Origin: Ruminococcus sp.
GTDB taxonomy: Bacteria > Bacillota > Clostridia > Oscillospirales > Ruminococcaceae
Length of the DNA: 32,766 nucleotides
Assembly: GCF_024691275.1 (NCBI RefSeq)
Contig: NZ_JAILNU010000035.1
Span: 1 to 32,766 of the forward strand
Reading direction: 5' to 3'
The position numbers were made by a program, and so were the translations under genes. The notes beneath the pieces are model-generated. The model saw only the letters and a program-made list of their open reading frames with translations, did not search any database and was not told the DNA's origin. This document shows, piece by piece, positions 1 to 8,127 of the stretch; position 1 is the stretch's first letter, and each line of letters starts with the position of its first letter.

Positions 1-2
1 TC

Positions 3-62
3 GTTCTTAATATGAACTGCAGCTCATCTTACCGCATCGACTCGACCATGAATAATGATTAG
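3..62 (+). CDS. C-terminal end of an IstB-like transposition ATPase (partial)
   Basis: An open frame enters from the left edge and stops with TAG at 60-62, giving about 19 residues that end SSYRIDSTMNND. IS21-family IstB helper ATPases often end with a short basic stretch of the type N-x-S-Y-R-I, and the next 70 bases carry the repeated GGCTCA motifs expected at the end of such an element. The fragment alone is far too short for a firm family call; the assignment rests on the combination. The body of the gene lies outside the window. Confidence 0.35.
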   Translation, partial: VLNMNCSSSYRIDSTMNND

Positions 63-63
63 T

Positions 64-132
64 GGCTCATTATTTTTTTATCAAAACCGGCTCACTTTTT
101 TATTAGCGCTGTGGCTCAGTTTTTTATTGACA
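64..132 (+). repeat. Three GGCTCA direct repeats, probable right end of an IS21-like element
   Basis: The motif GGCTCA followed by an A/T-rich T-tract ending in TTAT occurs at 64-69, 89-94 and 113-118, spaced 25 and 24 bases. The last copy leads into TTGACA at 127-132, and IS21 ends typically finish in a CA dinucleotide. Multiple short repeats near each end are a hallmark of IS21-family elements (transposase binding sites). The other end is not in the window, so the boundary and target duplication cannot be checked here. Confidence 0.4.
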
Positions 133-158
133 AAGGCACTTCAAATTAAGGAATCAGC

Positions 159-316
159 ATGAAATACTTCGCAATCGTATTATTGATAATATATTTAATA
201 CTGAATATAGTTTCAATTATAATACAAAAAGAGAATAAAAAAAGGCAACTATTAATTTTATTATATCTACCATATGTGTTATAGCAGCAATATTTTGTGT
301 TGCTTTGAGTAAATAA
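159..316 (+). pseudogene. Small two-helix membrane protein with a frame break at an A-run
   Basis: ATG at 159 opens a frame reading MKYFAIVLLIIYLILNIVSI (one hydrophobic helix), then a charged KENKK stretch, and stops at 282-284 after about 41 residues. At the seven-A run near 236-242 the alternative frame continues as a second hydrophobic helix, ISTICVIAAIFCVALSK, stopping at 314-316. Adding one A would join both halves into a 52-residue protein with two membrane segments. This looks like a single-base deletion in a homopolymer, or a sequencing error. No function is recognised. The segment lies directly downstream of the IS21-like end. Confidence 0.4.
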
Positions 317-338
317 TCATTGCAGAACCAAAAAAATA

Positions 339-375
339 CTCCCTGAGGATCACTGTTCTCAGGGAGATTTTTTTG
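339..375 (+). terminator. Intrinsic terminator
   Basis: A nine-base stem CTCCCTGAG (339-347) pairs with CTCAGGGAG (358-366) and is followed by a run of seven T. It closes the small membrane ORF on the plus strand. An A-run just upstream means it may also work weakly in reverse. Confidence 0.8.
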
Positions 376-420
376 TTATATAAATGCTGATTATTTATAT
401 GATCGCCGACATATCCGACT

Positions 421-456
421 CAAAACAAAACTGGCTCCGCATTTGCTGCGAAGCCG
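421..456 (-). terminator. Terminator of the acetyltransferase gene
   Basis: GGCTCCGCA (433-441) pairs with TGCGAAGCC (447-455) with one mismatch. Read on the minus strand the hairpin is followed by AGTTTTGTTTTG. It lies about 80 bases past the stop of the minus-strand acetyltransferase. Confidence 0.6.
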
Positions 457-533
457 TTTCATTGCATATTTTATTCTGCCACAGGGAAATTTTGTTACTG
501 TGTATATAAATAGTACGGTTCAAAACGTTCTGC

Positions 534-1490
534 TCATATCTTTTTATGCCAGAAGCCAATAGAATCCTCAGTGATAAAACCTACAGCGTTATAGAACTTT
601 CTGCGCCAGTCATAGGAATTGACGAAGCACTTTTCCACGCCTTTCTCCCTGCATCTGCTGACTGCACCGTGCATCAGAGCCGTTCCCAGCCCTTTGTGCC
701 TGTATTTTTCTCTTGTGCTCACAGGCTCGATAAAAGCTGTTTTCGACAGAATATCCACGTACACAAAACAGTAAGAGCAGATATCATTGTCCTCGCAGCT
801 ATTCTCGTCTACGATAAGGCACTCAAAGCTATCCTTGTACAGTGACGACTTTTTACGAGAATCATAAGCGCTCATACCATTTTTATAATCGGGAGCTTCC
901 AGCTCGGGGTGGAATCCAAGATTAAGGGCGCTCCATTTTTTCGCTTCGTCGGGGTAGTCCTCACCATATACCAGCCTGTATCCGTCAGGCAGCTCAACAG
1001 AAACATCTGCGCTCTGCGGGCAGACATAGTTGTCATAGTCCTCCTCAGCCTGTCTTGTATAGCCGTTCTTTGCAAGGATCTCGCGCCTGTAGTCAAGGCT
1101 GTCATTGGCGATAACAAGGAAATCGCTCTTTCCGCTGCTGTCTTTTTCAAACAGCGGGAGACAGTTTTTCTCGGCAAAGCCGAGCATATCAGGGAAAATG
1201 CTCTCGTATCCTGTTTTTATGCTCATATATACCGCATCACCGTCGGGAAGGATACAGCCGATGATACTGTCGTTTTTCTCCCACATAAAAATGTGATCCG
1301 CCGACTTTTTCATGCCGCAGTCTGCATACTGAACGTCCATTCTGTATATAAGATCATGAAGTCTCTCTGGAAGCCATGATGTCATATTACGAGTTTCTGC
1401 ATATCTTTCTCTGAGATAGGCTTCAAGCCTTGGAAGGTCTTTTTCCGCATCAAACCTTTTTATATCCATATCTGTCTCAATTTCGATCAC
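534..1490 (-). CDS. GNAT family N-acetyltransferase
   Basis: The 318-residue protein ends in a GNAT domain. Around residues 255-285 it has EPVSTREKYRHKGLGTALM, which carries the R-x-x-G-x-G/A acetyl-CoA pyrophosphate-binding motif, followed by the typical FYNAVGF segment of motif B. The N-terminal half is less typical and may be a second, degenerate GNAT fold, since tandem GNAT proteins of about 300 residues are common. The acyl acceptor is unknown. The frame opens with GTG, and its first four bases (GTGA) overlap the stop of the upstream dockerin gene, suggesting translational coupling. ATG at codon 8 is an alternative start. No membrane segment or signal peptide is seen, so it should be cytosolic. 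Confidence 0.85.
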   Translation of the reverse strand: MIEIETDMDIKRFDAEKDLPRLEAYLRERYAETRNMTSWLPERLHDLIYRMDVQYADCGMKKSADHIFMWEKNDSIIGCILPDGDAVYMSIKTGYESIFPDMLGFAEKNCLPLFEKDSSGKSDFLVIANDSLDYRREILAKNGYTRQAEEDYDNYVCPQSADVSVELPDGYRLVYGEDYPDEAKKWSALNLGFHPELEAPDYKNGMSAYDSRKKSSLYKDSFECLIVDENSCEDNDICSYCFVYVDILSKTAFIEPVSTREKYRHKGLGTALMHGAVSRCREKGVEKCFVNSYDWRRKFYNAVGFITEDSIGFWHKKI

Positions 1491-2245
1491 TGAGTTCTCA
1501 TCTTATAGTTGATGTAGTATGCAAAATCTTCCTTATCGCCCTCACTTGATGCATAAACATAATACGCAAGCATCTTTGATGCGTCAATTGAATCTATCTT
1601 TCCGTCGTCGTTCACATCATAGACCATCATGATTTCTCGTGGAGGAGAAACATCAACGGTGGAATATTTTGAATATGCCGCAAGTACAACTGAAGCATCA
1701 ACTGCGTCCACCTTGCCGTCGTTGTTTGTATCGCCGCAGTCGTTGCCTGAAGTGCTGTAAAATTTATAGCCGTATTTGTCCGCAAAGCTCTGGGCAGTAG
1801 AATTCATTCTGCCATATATCACAGTGCTTGACGGATCTCCCAGAGCAAGCGAAGTATCGGGGATATGACATTCAGGGTTAAGTATCCTTACAGATCTCAG
1901 TGAGGTACAGCCTGAAAAAGCTTTTTCACCTATACTCGTAATATTCTTGCCGATATCAATACTTTTAAGTCCATTGCAGTCCTTAAAGGCTTCATCTTTT
2001 ATCTCCGTTACAGGAGTATTGACCGCGGTCGATGCTATGACGAGCTTTCCCGAAACTGTAGTTTTACACGAATTAAGTATCGCGTGATCTTCATATATAG
2101 AATAGATGAAGTATCCCTGAACGAACTTCGATTTCGGACGATCATCTGCATACGACTTTACAGGTCTGCTGTCCTGTATAAAAGACATTGAAGCTGCTGC
2201 TGTAAAAAGTGATAGGAACGCTGAAATAATTTTATTACATCTCAT
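1487..2245 (-). CDS. Secreted leucine-rich-repeat protein with type I dockerin
   Basis: The 252-residue product starts with a signal peptide (hydrophobic core about residues 6-22). Residues about 65-125 form BspA-type leucine-rich repeats (AFKDCNGLKSIDIGKNITSI and a second unit). The end is a dockerin with two calcium-binding repeats, DTNNDGKVDAVD (172-183) and DVNDDGKIDSID (210-221), each followed by a helix of the DASxxLAxY type. Dockerins bind cohesins, so this protein is expected to dock onto a cellulosome scaffold or a cell-surface cohesin; what the LRR part binds is unknown. The ribosome site GAGGG lies about 7 bases before ATG. It is followed without gap by the acetyltransferase gene. 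No separate promoter is evident in the 57 bases behind purL. Confidence 0.85.
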   Translation of the reverse strand: MRCNKIISAFLSLFTAAASMSFIQDSRPVKSYADDRPKSKFVQGYFIYSIYEDHAILNSCKTTVSGKLVIASTAVNTPVTEIKDEAFKDCNGLKSIDIGKNITSIGEKAFSGCTSLRSVRILNPECHIPDTSLALGDPSSTVIYGRMNSTAQSFADKYGYKFYSTSGNDCGDTNNDGKVDAVDASVVLAAYSKYSTVDVSPPREIMMVYDVNDDGKIDSIDASKMLAYYVYASSEGDKEDFAYYINYKMRTQ

Positions 2246-2265
2246 AATTTTCCCTCGCTGTAATT

Positions 2266-2296
2266 ACGGAAAAGGGCGGCATTAAGCCGCCCTTTG
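2266..2296 (-). terminator. Terminator of purL
   Basis: A perfect ten-base stem AAAGGGCGGC (2271-2280) / GCCGCCCTTT (2286-2295) with a five-base loop sits just past the purL stop. Read on the minus strand it ends CCCTTTTCC, a short U-tract, so read-through into the LRR gene is possible. Confidence 0.7.
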
Positions 2297-2302
2297 ATAT
2301 CA

Positions 2303-5300
2303 TCATGTGAAGTACTTTACGCCGCTCTCAAAGATCTTCTGATCCTTTTCGCCCTGAACGTTCTTGCAGATATAGCTGCCCTTACGCTCTGAGTGACCCA
2401 TCTTACCGAATACTCTTCCGTCAGGTGAAGTGATACCCTCAATAGCCTCGATAGATGTATTAGGATTATAGCGGATATCCATAGTCGGGTTGCCGTCAAG
2501 GTCAACGTACTGAGTTGCGATCTGACCGTTGTTGGCAAGCTGCTGGATAAGGCTTGCAGGAGCTACGAAACGTCCCTCACCGTGTGAAATGGCAACTGTA
2601 TGTATATCGCCCACCTCACAGCCATAGAGCCACGGGCTCTTGTTTGAGGCGATACGTGTATTTACCATCATCGACTGGTGGCGGTTTATAGTATTGAATG
2701 TAAGTGTAGGAGCATCATCAGCCATGTCGATGATCTCGCCGTATGGAACAAGTCCAAGCTTGATAAGTGCCTGGAAGCCGTTGCAGATACCGAGCATAAG
2801 TCCGTCGCGGTTCTTGAGAAGATCGTGAACTGCGTCCTTTATCTTAGGATTGCGGAAGAATGCAGTAATGAACTTACCGCTTCCCTCAGGCTCGTCACCG
2901 CCGCTGAATCCGCCAGGGATCATAATGATCTCGGAACGTCTTACTGCGCTCTCGAAGTATCTTACGCTCTCCTCGATATCGCCTGCGGAAAGGTTGCGGA
3001 TAACAACGACCTCCGGCTTAGCACCAGCCTTCTCGAAGGCTCTTGCGGTATCGTACTCGCAGTTAGTTCCGGGGAATACCGGAATAAGAACTCTTGGCTT
3101 TGCGATCTTTGTAGAAGCCGAAAGCTGTATACGGTTAGGTGAAGAATAGGTCTGCGGAGTAGCGTCCGTAGTCTTTATCCTGCATGGGAATACAGGTTCG
3201 AGCTTAGCCTCCCAAACTCTCTGGAGATTATCGAGGCTTACTGTATAGTCAAGGCAGAGTATCTTATAATCCGAGATAGTCTTACCGATAACGTTCTCGC
3301 CGCTCTTAGCGTCGCCCTTGAGTTCGATGATAAATGCGCCGTAGCAAGGTTTGAACAGCTCATCGCTGCTGAGTCTTGCTGTGAACTCAAAGCCTATCTT
3401 GTTACCGAAGCACATCTTAGCGATACCCTCGGCAAATCCGCCGTAGCCGTTTGTCCAGATAGCCTTTGCTCTGCCGTCTGCGATTATCTTCTCGACCTGA
3501 TCGAAGCAAGCCTTGATGCTGTCGAACTTAGGAAGACCGTTCTCGTCGTACTCAGGAACGATAGAGATAACTGTATCGCCTGCGCTCTTGAACTCAGTTG
3601 ATACTATCTTGTCTGCCATTGCAGTTGATACTGCGAAGGAAACAAGTGTAGGCGGAACGTCGATATTCTCGAATGTACCTGACATAGAGTCCTTGCCGCC
3701 GATAGCGCCGCAGCCCATTTCAAGCTGAGCCTTGAATGCGCCGAGGAGAGCAGCCATAGGCTTGCCCCAGCGGAGAGGATCATTCTGTGTTCTCTCGAAG
3801 TACTCCTGGAATGTGAGCCAACACTTCTTATATGTACCGCCTGCTGCGACTACCTTTGCGATAGACTCGATAACAGCAAGCATTGCGCCGTGGTAAGGTG
3901 ACTTTTCGGATATATCAGGGTTATAGCCCCAGCCCATGAGTGAGCAGGTATTTGTCTCGCCTGTGAGTACAGGTATCTTTGCAGCCATAGCCTGTGAAGG
4001 TGACATCTGGTATACACCGCCGAAAGGCATAAGAACTGTGCCTGCACCGATAGTTGAGTCGAACTTCTCGATAAGTCCCTTCTGTGAGCATACATTGAGG
4101 TTTGACATGAGCTGTGACCATGATTCTGCACAGTCAGCAGTCTTTTCCTCTGAACGCGGGATAGGAGCTTCAACTTCGATATCTGTATACTTGGGAGCAC
4201 CGTTGGAGTTAAGGAACTCTCTTGAAAGATCAACGATAGTATTGCCGTTCCATATCATTTTAAGTCTTGGCTCGTCAACAACATCAGCAACAACAGTTGC
4301 TTCGAGGTTCTCCTTAGCAGCTTCCTCCATGAACTTGTCAACGTCCTCGGGAGCGATAACAACAGCCATTCTCTCCTGTGACTCGGAAATAGCTATCTCA
4401 GTACCGTCAAGACCGTCGTACTTCTTAGGAACTGCATTGAGGTTGATAACGAGACCGTCTGTGAGCTCTCCGATAGCAACCGAAACGCCGCCTGCACCGA
4501 AGTCGTTGCAGCGCTTTATCATCTTTGTAACCTCAGGATTGCGGAACAGTCTCTGGAGCTTTCTCTCCTCAGGAGGATTACCCTTCTGAACTTCTGCGCC
4601 GCAGCTCTCAAGTGACTCAAGTGTATGAGACTTTGACGAACCTGTTGCACCGCCGCAGCCGTCGCGTCCTGTCTTGCCGCCGAGAAGTATTACTATATCT
4701 CCTGCTACAGGACTTTCTCTGCGGATATTCTCAGCAGGAGCTGCACCGAGCACTGCACCTATCTCCATACGCTTTGCAACGTAGCCGGGGTGGTAAACTT
4801 CAGCAACGTGACCTGTTGCAAGACCAATCTGGTTACCGTATGAGCTGTAGCCGTTTGCAGCACCGAGAGTGATCTTTCTCTGCGGGAGCTTGCCTGCGAT
4901 AGTATCTTCAACAGGAACGAGCGGATTTGCTGCACCTGTTACACGCATTGCCTGATAAACGTATGAACGTCCTGAAAGCGGATCACGGATAGCGCCGCCG
5001 AGACAAGTTGCAGCACCGCCGAAAGGCTCGATCTCTGTCGGGTGGTTGTGGGTCTCGTTCTTGAACATGAGGATCCAGTCTTCAAGCTTTCCGTCGATAT
5101 CCACCTTGATCTTTACAGAGCAGGCATTGATCTCCTCGCTCTCGTCAAGATCCTGAAGTCTGCCGTCAGCCTTGAGCTTCTTTGCTGCGATAGTTCCGAG
5201 GTCCATGAGAGTAACGGGCTTGTCCGTTCTGCCCAGCTCTTCACGTACATTGATGTACATATCATATGTATCTTTTATATAAGGAGTATTTATCTTTACG

Positions 5301-6007
5301 TTCTCAACATTTGTGAGGAATGTGGTGTGACGGCAGTGGTCAGACCAGTAGGTATCTATCATGCGTATCTCTGTGATAGTAGGGTTACGCTTTTCCTCAT
5401 TGCGGAAATAATCCTGACAGAACTTGATATCGTCATAGTCCATAGCCAGTCCGAACTTGTCAACAAATGCGTGAAGTCCGAAAGCGTTGAGGTTTATAAA
5501 TCCTTCAAGCTCCTCAACTGTTGTAGGGATATCGTAATTTGTATCGAGTGTCTTGACAGTTTCGAGGGAAGCCTCACGGCTCTCAACAGGGTTGATGATG
5601 TAGGACTTGAGCTTAGCGAAGTCCTCGTCGCTGATAATGCCTGAGATGATGTATACTCTTGCATTTCTTACACGGCAGCGCTCACCCTGACGAAGTATCT
5701 GGATACACTGCTCGCAGCTGTCAGCTCTCTGGTCGAACTGTCCGGGAAGGTACTCAACAGCGAAAATGCGGTCGGTCTCTGCTATCTGAGGAAGCTCGTC
5801 ATATACAACGTCAACGGCAGGCTCTGAGAATACAGTGTTTATCGCTGCGTTGAAATCCTCCTCACTGAGTTTATCTGCGTCGTATCTGTTAAGGATACGT
5901 ACTCCTGAAATGTTTAGTCTGAGTGCAGTTTTTATATCGCTGAGCACAGACTGAGCTTCTACAGCAAATTCAGGCTTCTTTTCAACGTAAATTCTGAATA
6001 CGGACAT
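2303..6007 (-). CDS. purL: Phosphoribosylformylglycinamidine synthase, single-chain
   Basis: The 1234-residue enzyme makes FGAM from FGAR, glutamine and ATP, the fourth step of de novo purine synthesis. The synthetase part shows DTYWSDHCRHTTF near residue 217 and NETHNHPTEIEPFGGAAT near 315, both PurL signatures. The C-terminal glutamine amidotransferase begins at PVFPGTNCEYDTARAF. It has the nucleophile in LMLGICNGFQAL (Cys1075) and the His1205/Glu1207 pair in KMGHSERKG. Fusion of both activities in one chain of about 1240 residues is the form known from many Clostridia, unlike the three-subunit PurS/Q/L of Bacillus. The ribosome site AAGGGAG precedes the ATG. The gene appears transcribed alone and ends in a strong hairpin. 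Confidence 0.97.
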   Translation of the reverse strand: MSVFRIYVEKKPEFAVEAQSVLSDIKTALRLNISGVRILNRYDADKLSEEDFNAAINTVFSEPAVDVVYDELPQIAETDRIFAVEYLPGQFDQRADSCEQCIQILRQGERCRVRNARVYIISGIISDEDFAKLKSYIINPVESREASLETVKTLDTNYDIPTTVEELEGFINLNAFGLHAFVDKFGLAMDYDDIKFCQDYFRNEEKRNPTITEIRMIDTYWSDHCRHTTFLTNVENVKINTPYIKDTYDMYINVREELGRTDKPVTLMDLGTIAAKKLKADGRLQDLDESEEINACSVKIKVDIDGKLEDWILMFKNETHNHPTEIEPFGGAATCLGGAIRDPLSGRSYVYQAMRVTGAANPLVPVEDTIAGKLPQRKITLGAANGYSSYGNQIGLATGHVAEVYHPGYVAKRMEIGAVLGAAPAENIRRESPVAGDIVILLGGKTGRDGCGGATGSSKSHTLESLESCGAEVQKGNPPEERKLQRLFRNPEVTKMIKRCNDFGAGGVSVAIGELTDGLVINLNAVPKKYDGLDGTEIAISESQERMAVVIAPEDVDKFMEEAAKENLEATVVADVVDEPRLKMIWNGNTIVDLSREFLNSNGAPKYTDIEVEAPIPRSEEKTADCAESWSQLMSNLNVCSQKGLIEKFDSTIGAGTVLMPFGGVYQMSPSQAMAAKIPVLTGETNTCSLMGWGYNPDISEKSPYHGAMLAVIESIAKVVAAGGTYKKCWLTFQEYFERTQNDPLRWGKPMAALLGAFKAQLEMGCGAIGGKDSMSGTFENIDVPPTLVSFAVSTAMADKIVSTEFKSAGDTVISIVPEYDENGLPKFDSIKACFDQVEKIIADGRAKAIWTNGYGGFAEGIAKMCFGNKIGFEFTARLSSDELFKPCYGAFIIELKGDAKSGENVIGKTISDYKILCLDYTVSLDNLQRVWEAKLEPVFPCRIKTTDATPQTYSSPNRIQLSASTKIAKPRVLIPVFPGTNCEYDTARAFEKAGAKPEVVVIRNLSAGDIEESVRYFESAVRRSEIIMIPGGFSGGDEPEGSGKFITAFFRNPKIKDAVHDLLKNRDGLMLGICNGFQALIKLGLVPYGEIIDMADDAPTLTFNTINRHQSMMVNTRIASNKSPWLYGCEVGDIHTVAISHGEGRFVAPASLIQQLANNGQIATQYVDLDGNPTMDIRYNPNTSIEAIEGITSPDGRVFGKMGHSERKGSYICKNVQGEKDQKIFESGVKYFT

Positions 6008-6035
6008 GATTCAGTCTCCCTTCACTTAATTAGGA

Positions 6036-6240
6036 ATTAACAATGCATAATCAGTAATGAAATAATAAATGACTATCTGTAGGGGTGCCCTTGGGCATCC
6101 GCTGATAATCCGTGATATTTCCCGTTTATCAAAATGCAGCTGAACTCAATATAAACAGCTTCCATGTAATATGATATGCTAAGCACAGGCTACCAAACAA
6201 TTATGGGAATCACATCATTATTTCAGAATTATGCATTAAT
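6036..6240. repeat. Possible MITE-like segment between mtaB and purL
   Basis: The 228-base gap between mtaB and purL is bounded by an inverted pair, AATGCATAAT at 6042-6051 and ATTATGCATT at 6228-6237, the latter touching the mtaB stop codon. Inside lies a short palindrome, GGGTGCCCTTGGGCATCC, around 6083-6100. The outline suggests a small non-coding mobile or repeat unit. Only one copy is in the window, so mobility is inference. No ribosome site or ORF is convincing inside it. Confidence 0.35.
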
Positions 6241-7549
6241 AAATGTCATCGACTGCCCTTCCGAGGCAGAAGTCGTGACCATACTCTTCTATTATAACAC
6301 TAATTATCTGATTACGCAAACTTTTTTCGGGATTTTTTCGAGAAATCTTTATTTGTGTATAATCAGGGGCGTATCCGCGGTGAAATTCTGTAGAATTTTC
6401 ACGCTCGAACAATACAGACACCGTTTTGCCTACCAAAGAACTGAGGTATTTTTCCCTTGTTTCATCAGCTGCGGCAGTCATCTCCTGCCAGCGGACAGTC
6501 TTGACACTTTCGGGGATTTGTCCGTCCATTTTATCGGCTCTTGTGCCTTTTCTGCGAGAATATCTGAACACATGAACTTTTGAGAATCCCACTTTTTCAA
6601 TGAATCTCACCGATTCTGCGTGGTCTTCATCGGTCTCCTGTGGAAATCCCACCATTACGTCCGTCGTGAACGAGCAGTCGGGGAAAATGCTCCTTATACG
6701 CTCGGTGAGCGCAAGGTACTCCGCGGCAGTATACTTACGGTTCATGGCTTTCAGCGTCCTCTCGCAGCCGCTTTGCAGGGACAAGTGGAACTGTGGACAG
6801 AACTGGGGCATAGCTTTCAGGCGCATGAGCAGCTCTTCGGACATCATCTCAGACTCTAAGGAGCCGAGCCTTATGCGCTCGATGCCTGCTGTTTCCGCGC
6901 ATATCTCGGCAGCGTCCGCAAGATCAAGTCCCCATTCTCTGCCGTAGAAGGCAAGATTTATGCCAGAGAGGACGATCTCCTTCACTCCGCCTGCTGCAAT
7001 AGCCTGCACCTCCTCGCGAAGCACCTCAACAGGCTTAGAGCGGCAGCGTCCCCGCGCAAAGGGTATCATGCAGTATGAGCAGAACTGGTTGCAGCCGTCC
7101 TGTATCTTCACGAATGCACGAGTATTGCTGTCAAAGCGCGTACACTTCAACGGCTCGAATACATCGTCGGAGCTGTAATCAGACAGTTCAACGACACGGG
7201 AGCGGTTTTCAAGACAGCCGCCCACAAGTTCCGCAATATGGGCGCGGTTCTTAGTACCTGCGATTATATCCGCCTCGGGAAGATCAGCAGCTTCCTCGCG
7301 GTTTGCCTGCGGATAACAGCCCGTAAGAGCTATGACTGCCTGCGGCATTGCCGACCTCGCCTTGCGCAGTGCTGCCAGCGCACGGCTGTCTCCCGACGAG
7401 GTAACGGTGCAGGAATTTATCACAATTGCATCGGCTTCGGTCATTTCTTCAACAATTTCATAGCCCGATCCGCGAAAAAGTGACTTCATGCACTCTGTTT
7501 CATAGTGGTTGACCTTGCAGCCAAAGGTTATAAAATATACTTTATACAT
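6236..7549 (-). CDS. mtaB: tRNA t6A37 methylthiotransferase (MtaB-type)
   Basis: The 437-residue radical SAM enzyme belongs to the MiaB/MtaB methylthiotransferases. The N-terminal domain carries the three cluster cysteines Cys11 (FGCKVNHYET), Cys47 (NSCTVT) and Cys78 (TGCYPQ). The radical SAM core has Cys153, Cys157 and Cys160 in QDGCNQFCSYCMIPFARGR, and a TRAM-like RNA-binding tail follows. The short GCKVN form of the first motif fits MtaB, which adds a methylthio group to t6A at position 37 of ANN-decoding tRNAs, rather than MiaB (GCQMN). Length matches the family. It appears to be a single-gene unit divergent from the HPr-like gene. Confidence 0.9.
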   Translation of the reverse strand: MYKVYFITFGCKVNHYETECMKSLFRGSGYEIVEEMTEADAIVINSCTVTSSGDSRALAALRKARSAMPQAVIALTGCYPQANREEAADLPEADIIAGTKNRAHIAELVGGCLENRSRVVELSDYSSDDVFEPLKCTRFDSNTRAFVKIQDGCNQFCSYCMIPFARGRCRSKPVEVLREEVQAIAAGGVKEIVLSGINLAFYGREWGLDLADAAEICAETAGIERIRLGSLESEMMSEELLMRLKAMPQFCPQFHLSLQSGCERTLKAMNRKYTAAEYLALTERIRSIFPDCSFTTDVMVGFPQETDEDHAESVRFIEKVGFSKVHVFRYSRRKGTRADKMDGQIPESVKTVRWQEMTAAADETREKYLSSLVGKTVSVLFERENSTEFHRGYAPDYTQIKISRKNPEKSLRNQIISVIIEEYGHDFCLGRAVDDIY

Positions 7550-7645
7550 AAATCACCTACAAGTTTATATTTCAAGCACAAAATATCATGTACATACTTC
7601 ACAATTTTGTACCACAAGTTTTATGCACTCTTAATAATATATCGG

Positions 7646-7675
7646 TATTAATAAAAAATATCTCCCCTATGTCAA
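7646..7675 (-). promoter_or_regulatory. Candidate promoter of mtaB
   Basis: On the minus strand TTGACA (7675-7670) is followed after 18 bases by TTAATA (7651-7646). The leader would be about 90 bases. The -10 is poor, so this is a tentative call. Confidence 0.4.
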
Positions 7676-7712
7676 TCAATTCTGCAAATATGACGAAAAT
7701 TTGTCAAACGCC

Positions 7713-7741
7713 TTGACATAGCCCATTTTACGTGTTATTAT
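7713..7741 (+). promoter_or_regulatory. Sigma-A promoter of the HPr-like gene with overlapping inverted repeat
   Basis: TTGACA (7713-7718), a 17-base spacer and TATTAT (7736-7741) form a near-consensus promoter about 90 bases before the start codon. TGTCAA at 7702-7707 is an exact inverted copy of the -35 hexamer five bases away, a possible operator. Confidence 0.8.
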
Positions 7742-7828
7742 ATATTTGCGGAAACGGAAAAGCCGCTGAAAAAGAAATAAACAAGAAAAAAACATCCACA
7801 CAGACATCTGAAAAACAGGAGGTAAAGT

Positions 7829-8059
7829 ATGACCAAAACAACTGTTAATCTTCAGGCAATCAATGACGTAAAAGAATTCGTCAACATCGTTATGAAGTAT
7901 GATTTCGATATTGACCTCGTTTCGGGAAGATATGCTATAGACGCTAAGTCTATCATGGGTATCTTCAGTCTCGACCTCTCTAAGCCAATCCAGCTTAATG
8001 CGCACACAGATGATGCTGACAAGTTCCTCAAAGAGATCGACAAGTTCATTGTTAAGTAA
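7829..8059 (+). CDS. HPr-like protein without the phosphorylatable histidine
   Basis: The 76-residue protein has the length and layout of HPr, the phosphocarrier of the sugar PTS. Residues 38-48 (DAKSIMGIFSL) match the segment around regulatory Ser46 of Firmicute HPr (LKSIMGVMSL), placing that serine at Ser41. The active-site loop G-x-H-A-R-P-A is missing: the aligned stretch reads AINDVKEF, with Asp13 where His15 would sit in an ungapped alignment. It therefore cannot carry PEP-derived phosphate in the usual way. Crh of Bacillus is a precedent for an HPr paralogue lacking His15 but keeping the serine. No PTS genes are nearby. A strong AGGAGGT site lies 7819-7825, and it is a monocistronic unit between a clear promoter and terminator, suggesting high expression. 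Confidence 0.8.
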   Translation: MTKTTVNLQAINDVKEFVNIVMKYDFDIDLVSGRYAIDAKSIMGIFSLDLSKPIQLNAHTDDADKFLKEIDKFIVK

Positions 8060-8084
8060 GATATAACAAAATCAAAGCAAAAGC

Positions 8085-8127
8085 AAAAGGGATATGTTCC
8101 GTTTGGAATGTATCCCTTTTCTTTTTA
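8085..8127. terminator. Bidirectional terminator
   Basis: AAAAGGGATA (8085-8094) pairs with TATCCCTTTT (8111-8120), with an inner TTCC/GGAA pair. T-runs on both sides serve the HPr-like gene on plus and the lipoprotein gene ending at 8125 on minus. Confidence 0.85.

Noticed and set aside
159..316. Programmed -1 frameshift in the small membrane ORF
   Set aside because: The seven-A run is not in the phase of an X-XXY-YYZ slippery site and no downstream stem is close enough, so a deletion or sequencing error is simpler.
6008..6235. Purine riboswitch before purL
   Set aside because: No purine aptamer core or terminator/antiterminator pair was seen; the region is better explained as a repeat unit.
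7676..8005. Minus-strand ORF across the HPr-like gene
   Set aside because: Lies opposite a well-supported gene and its promoter; no ribosome site.
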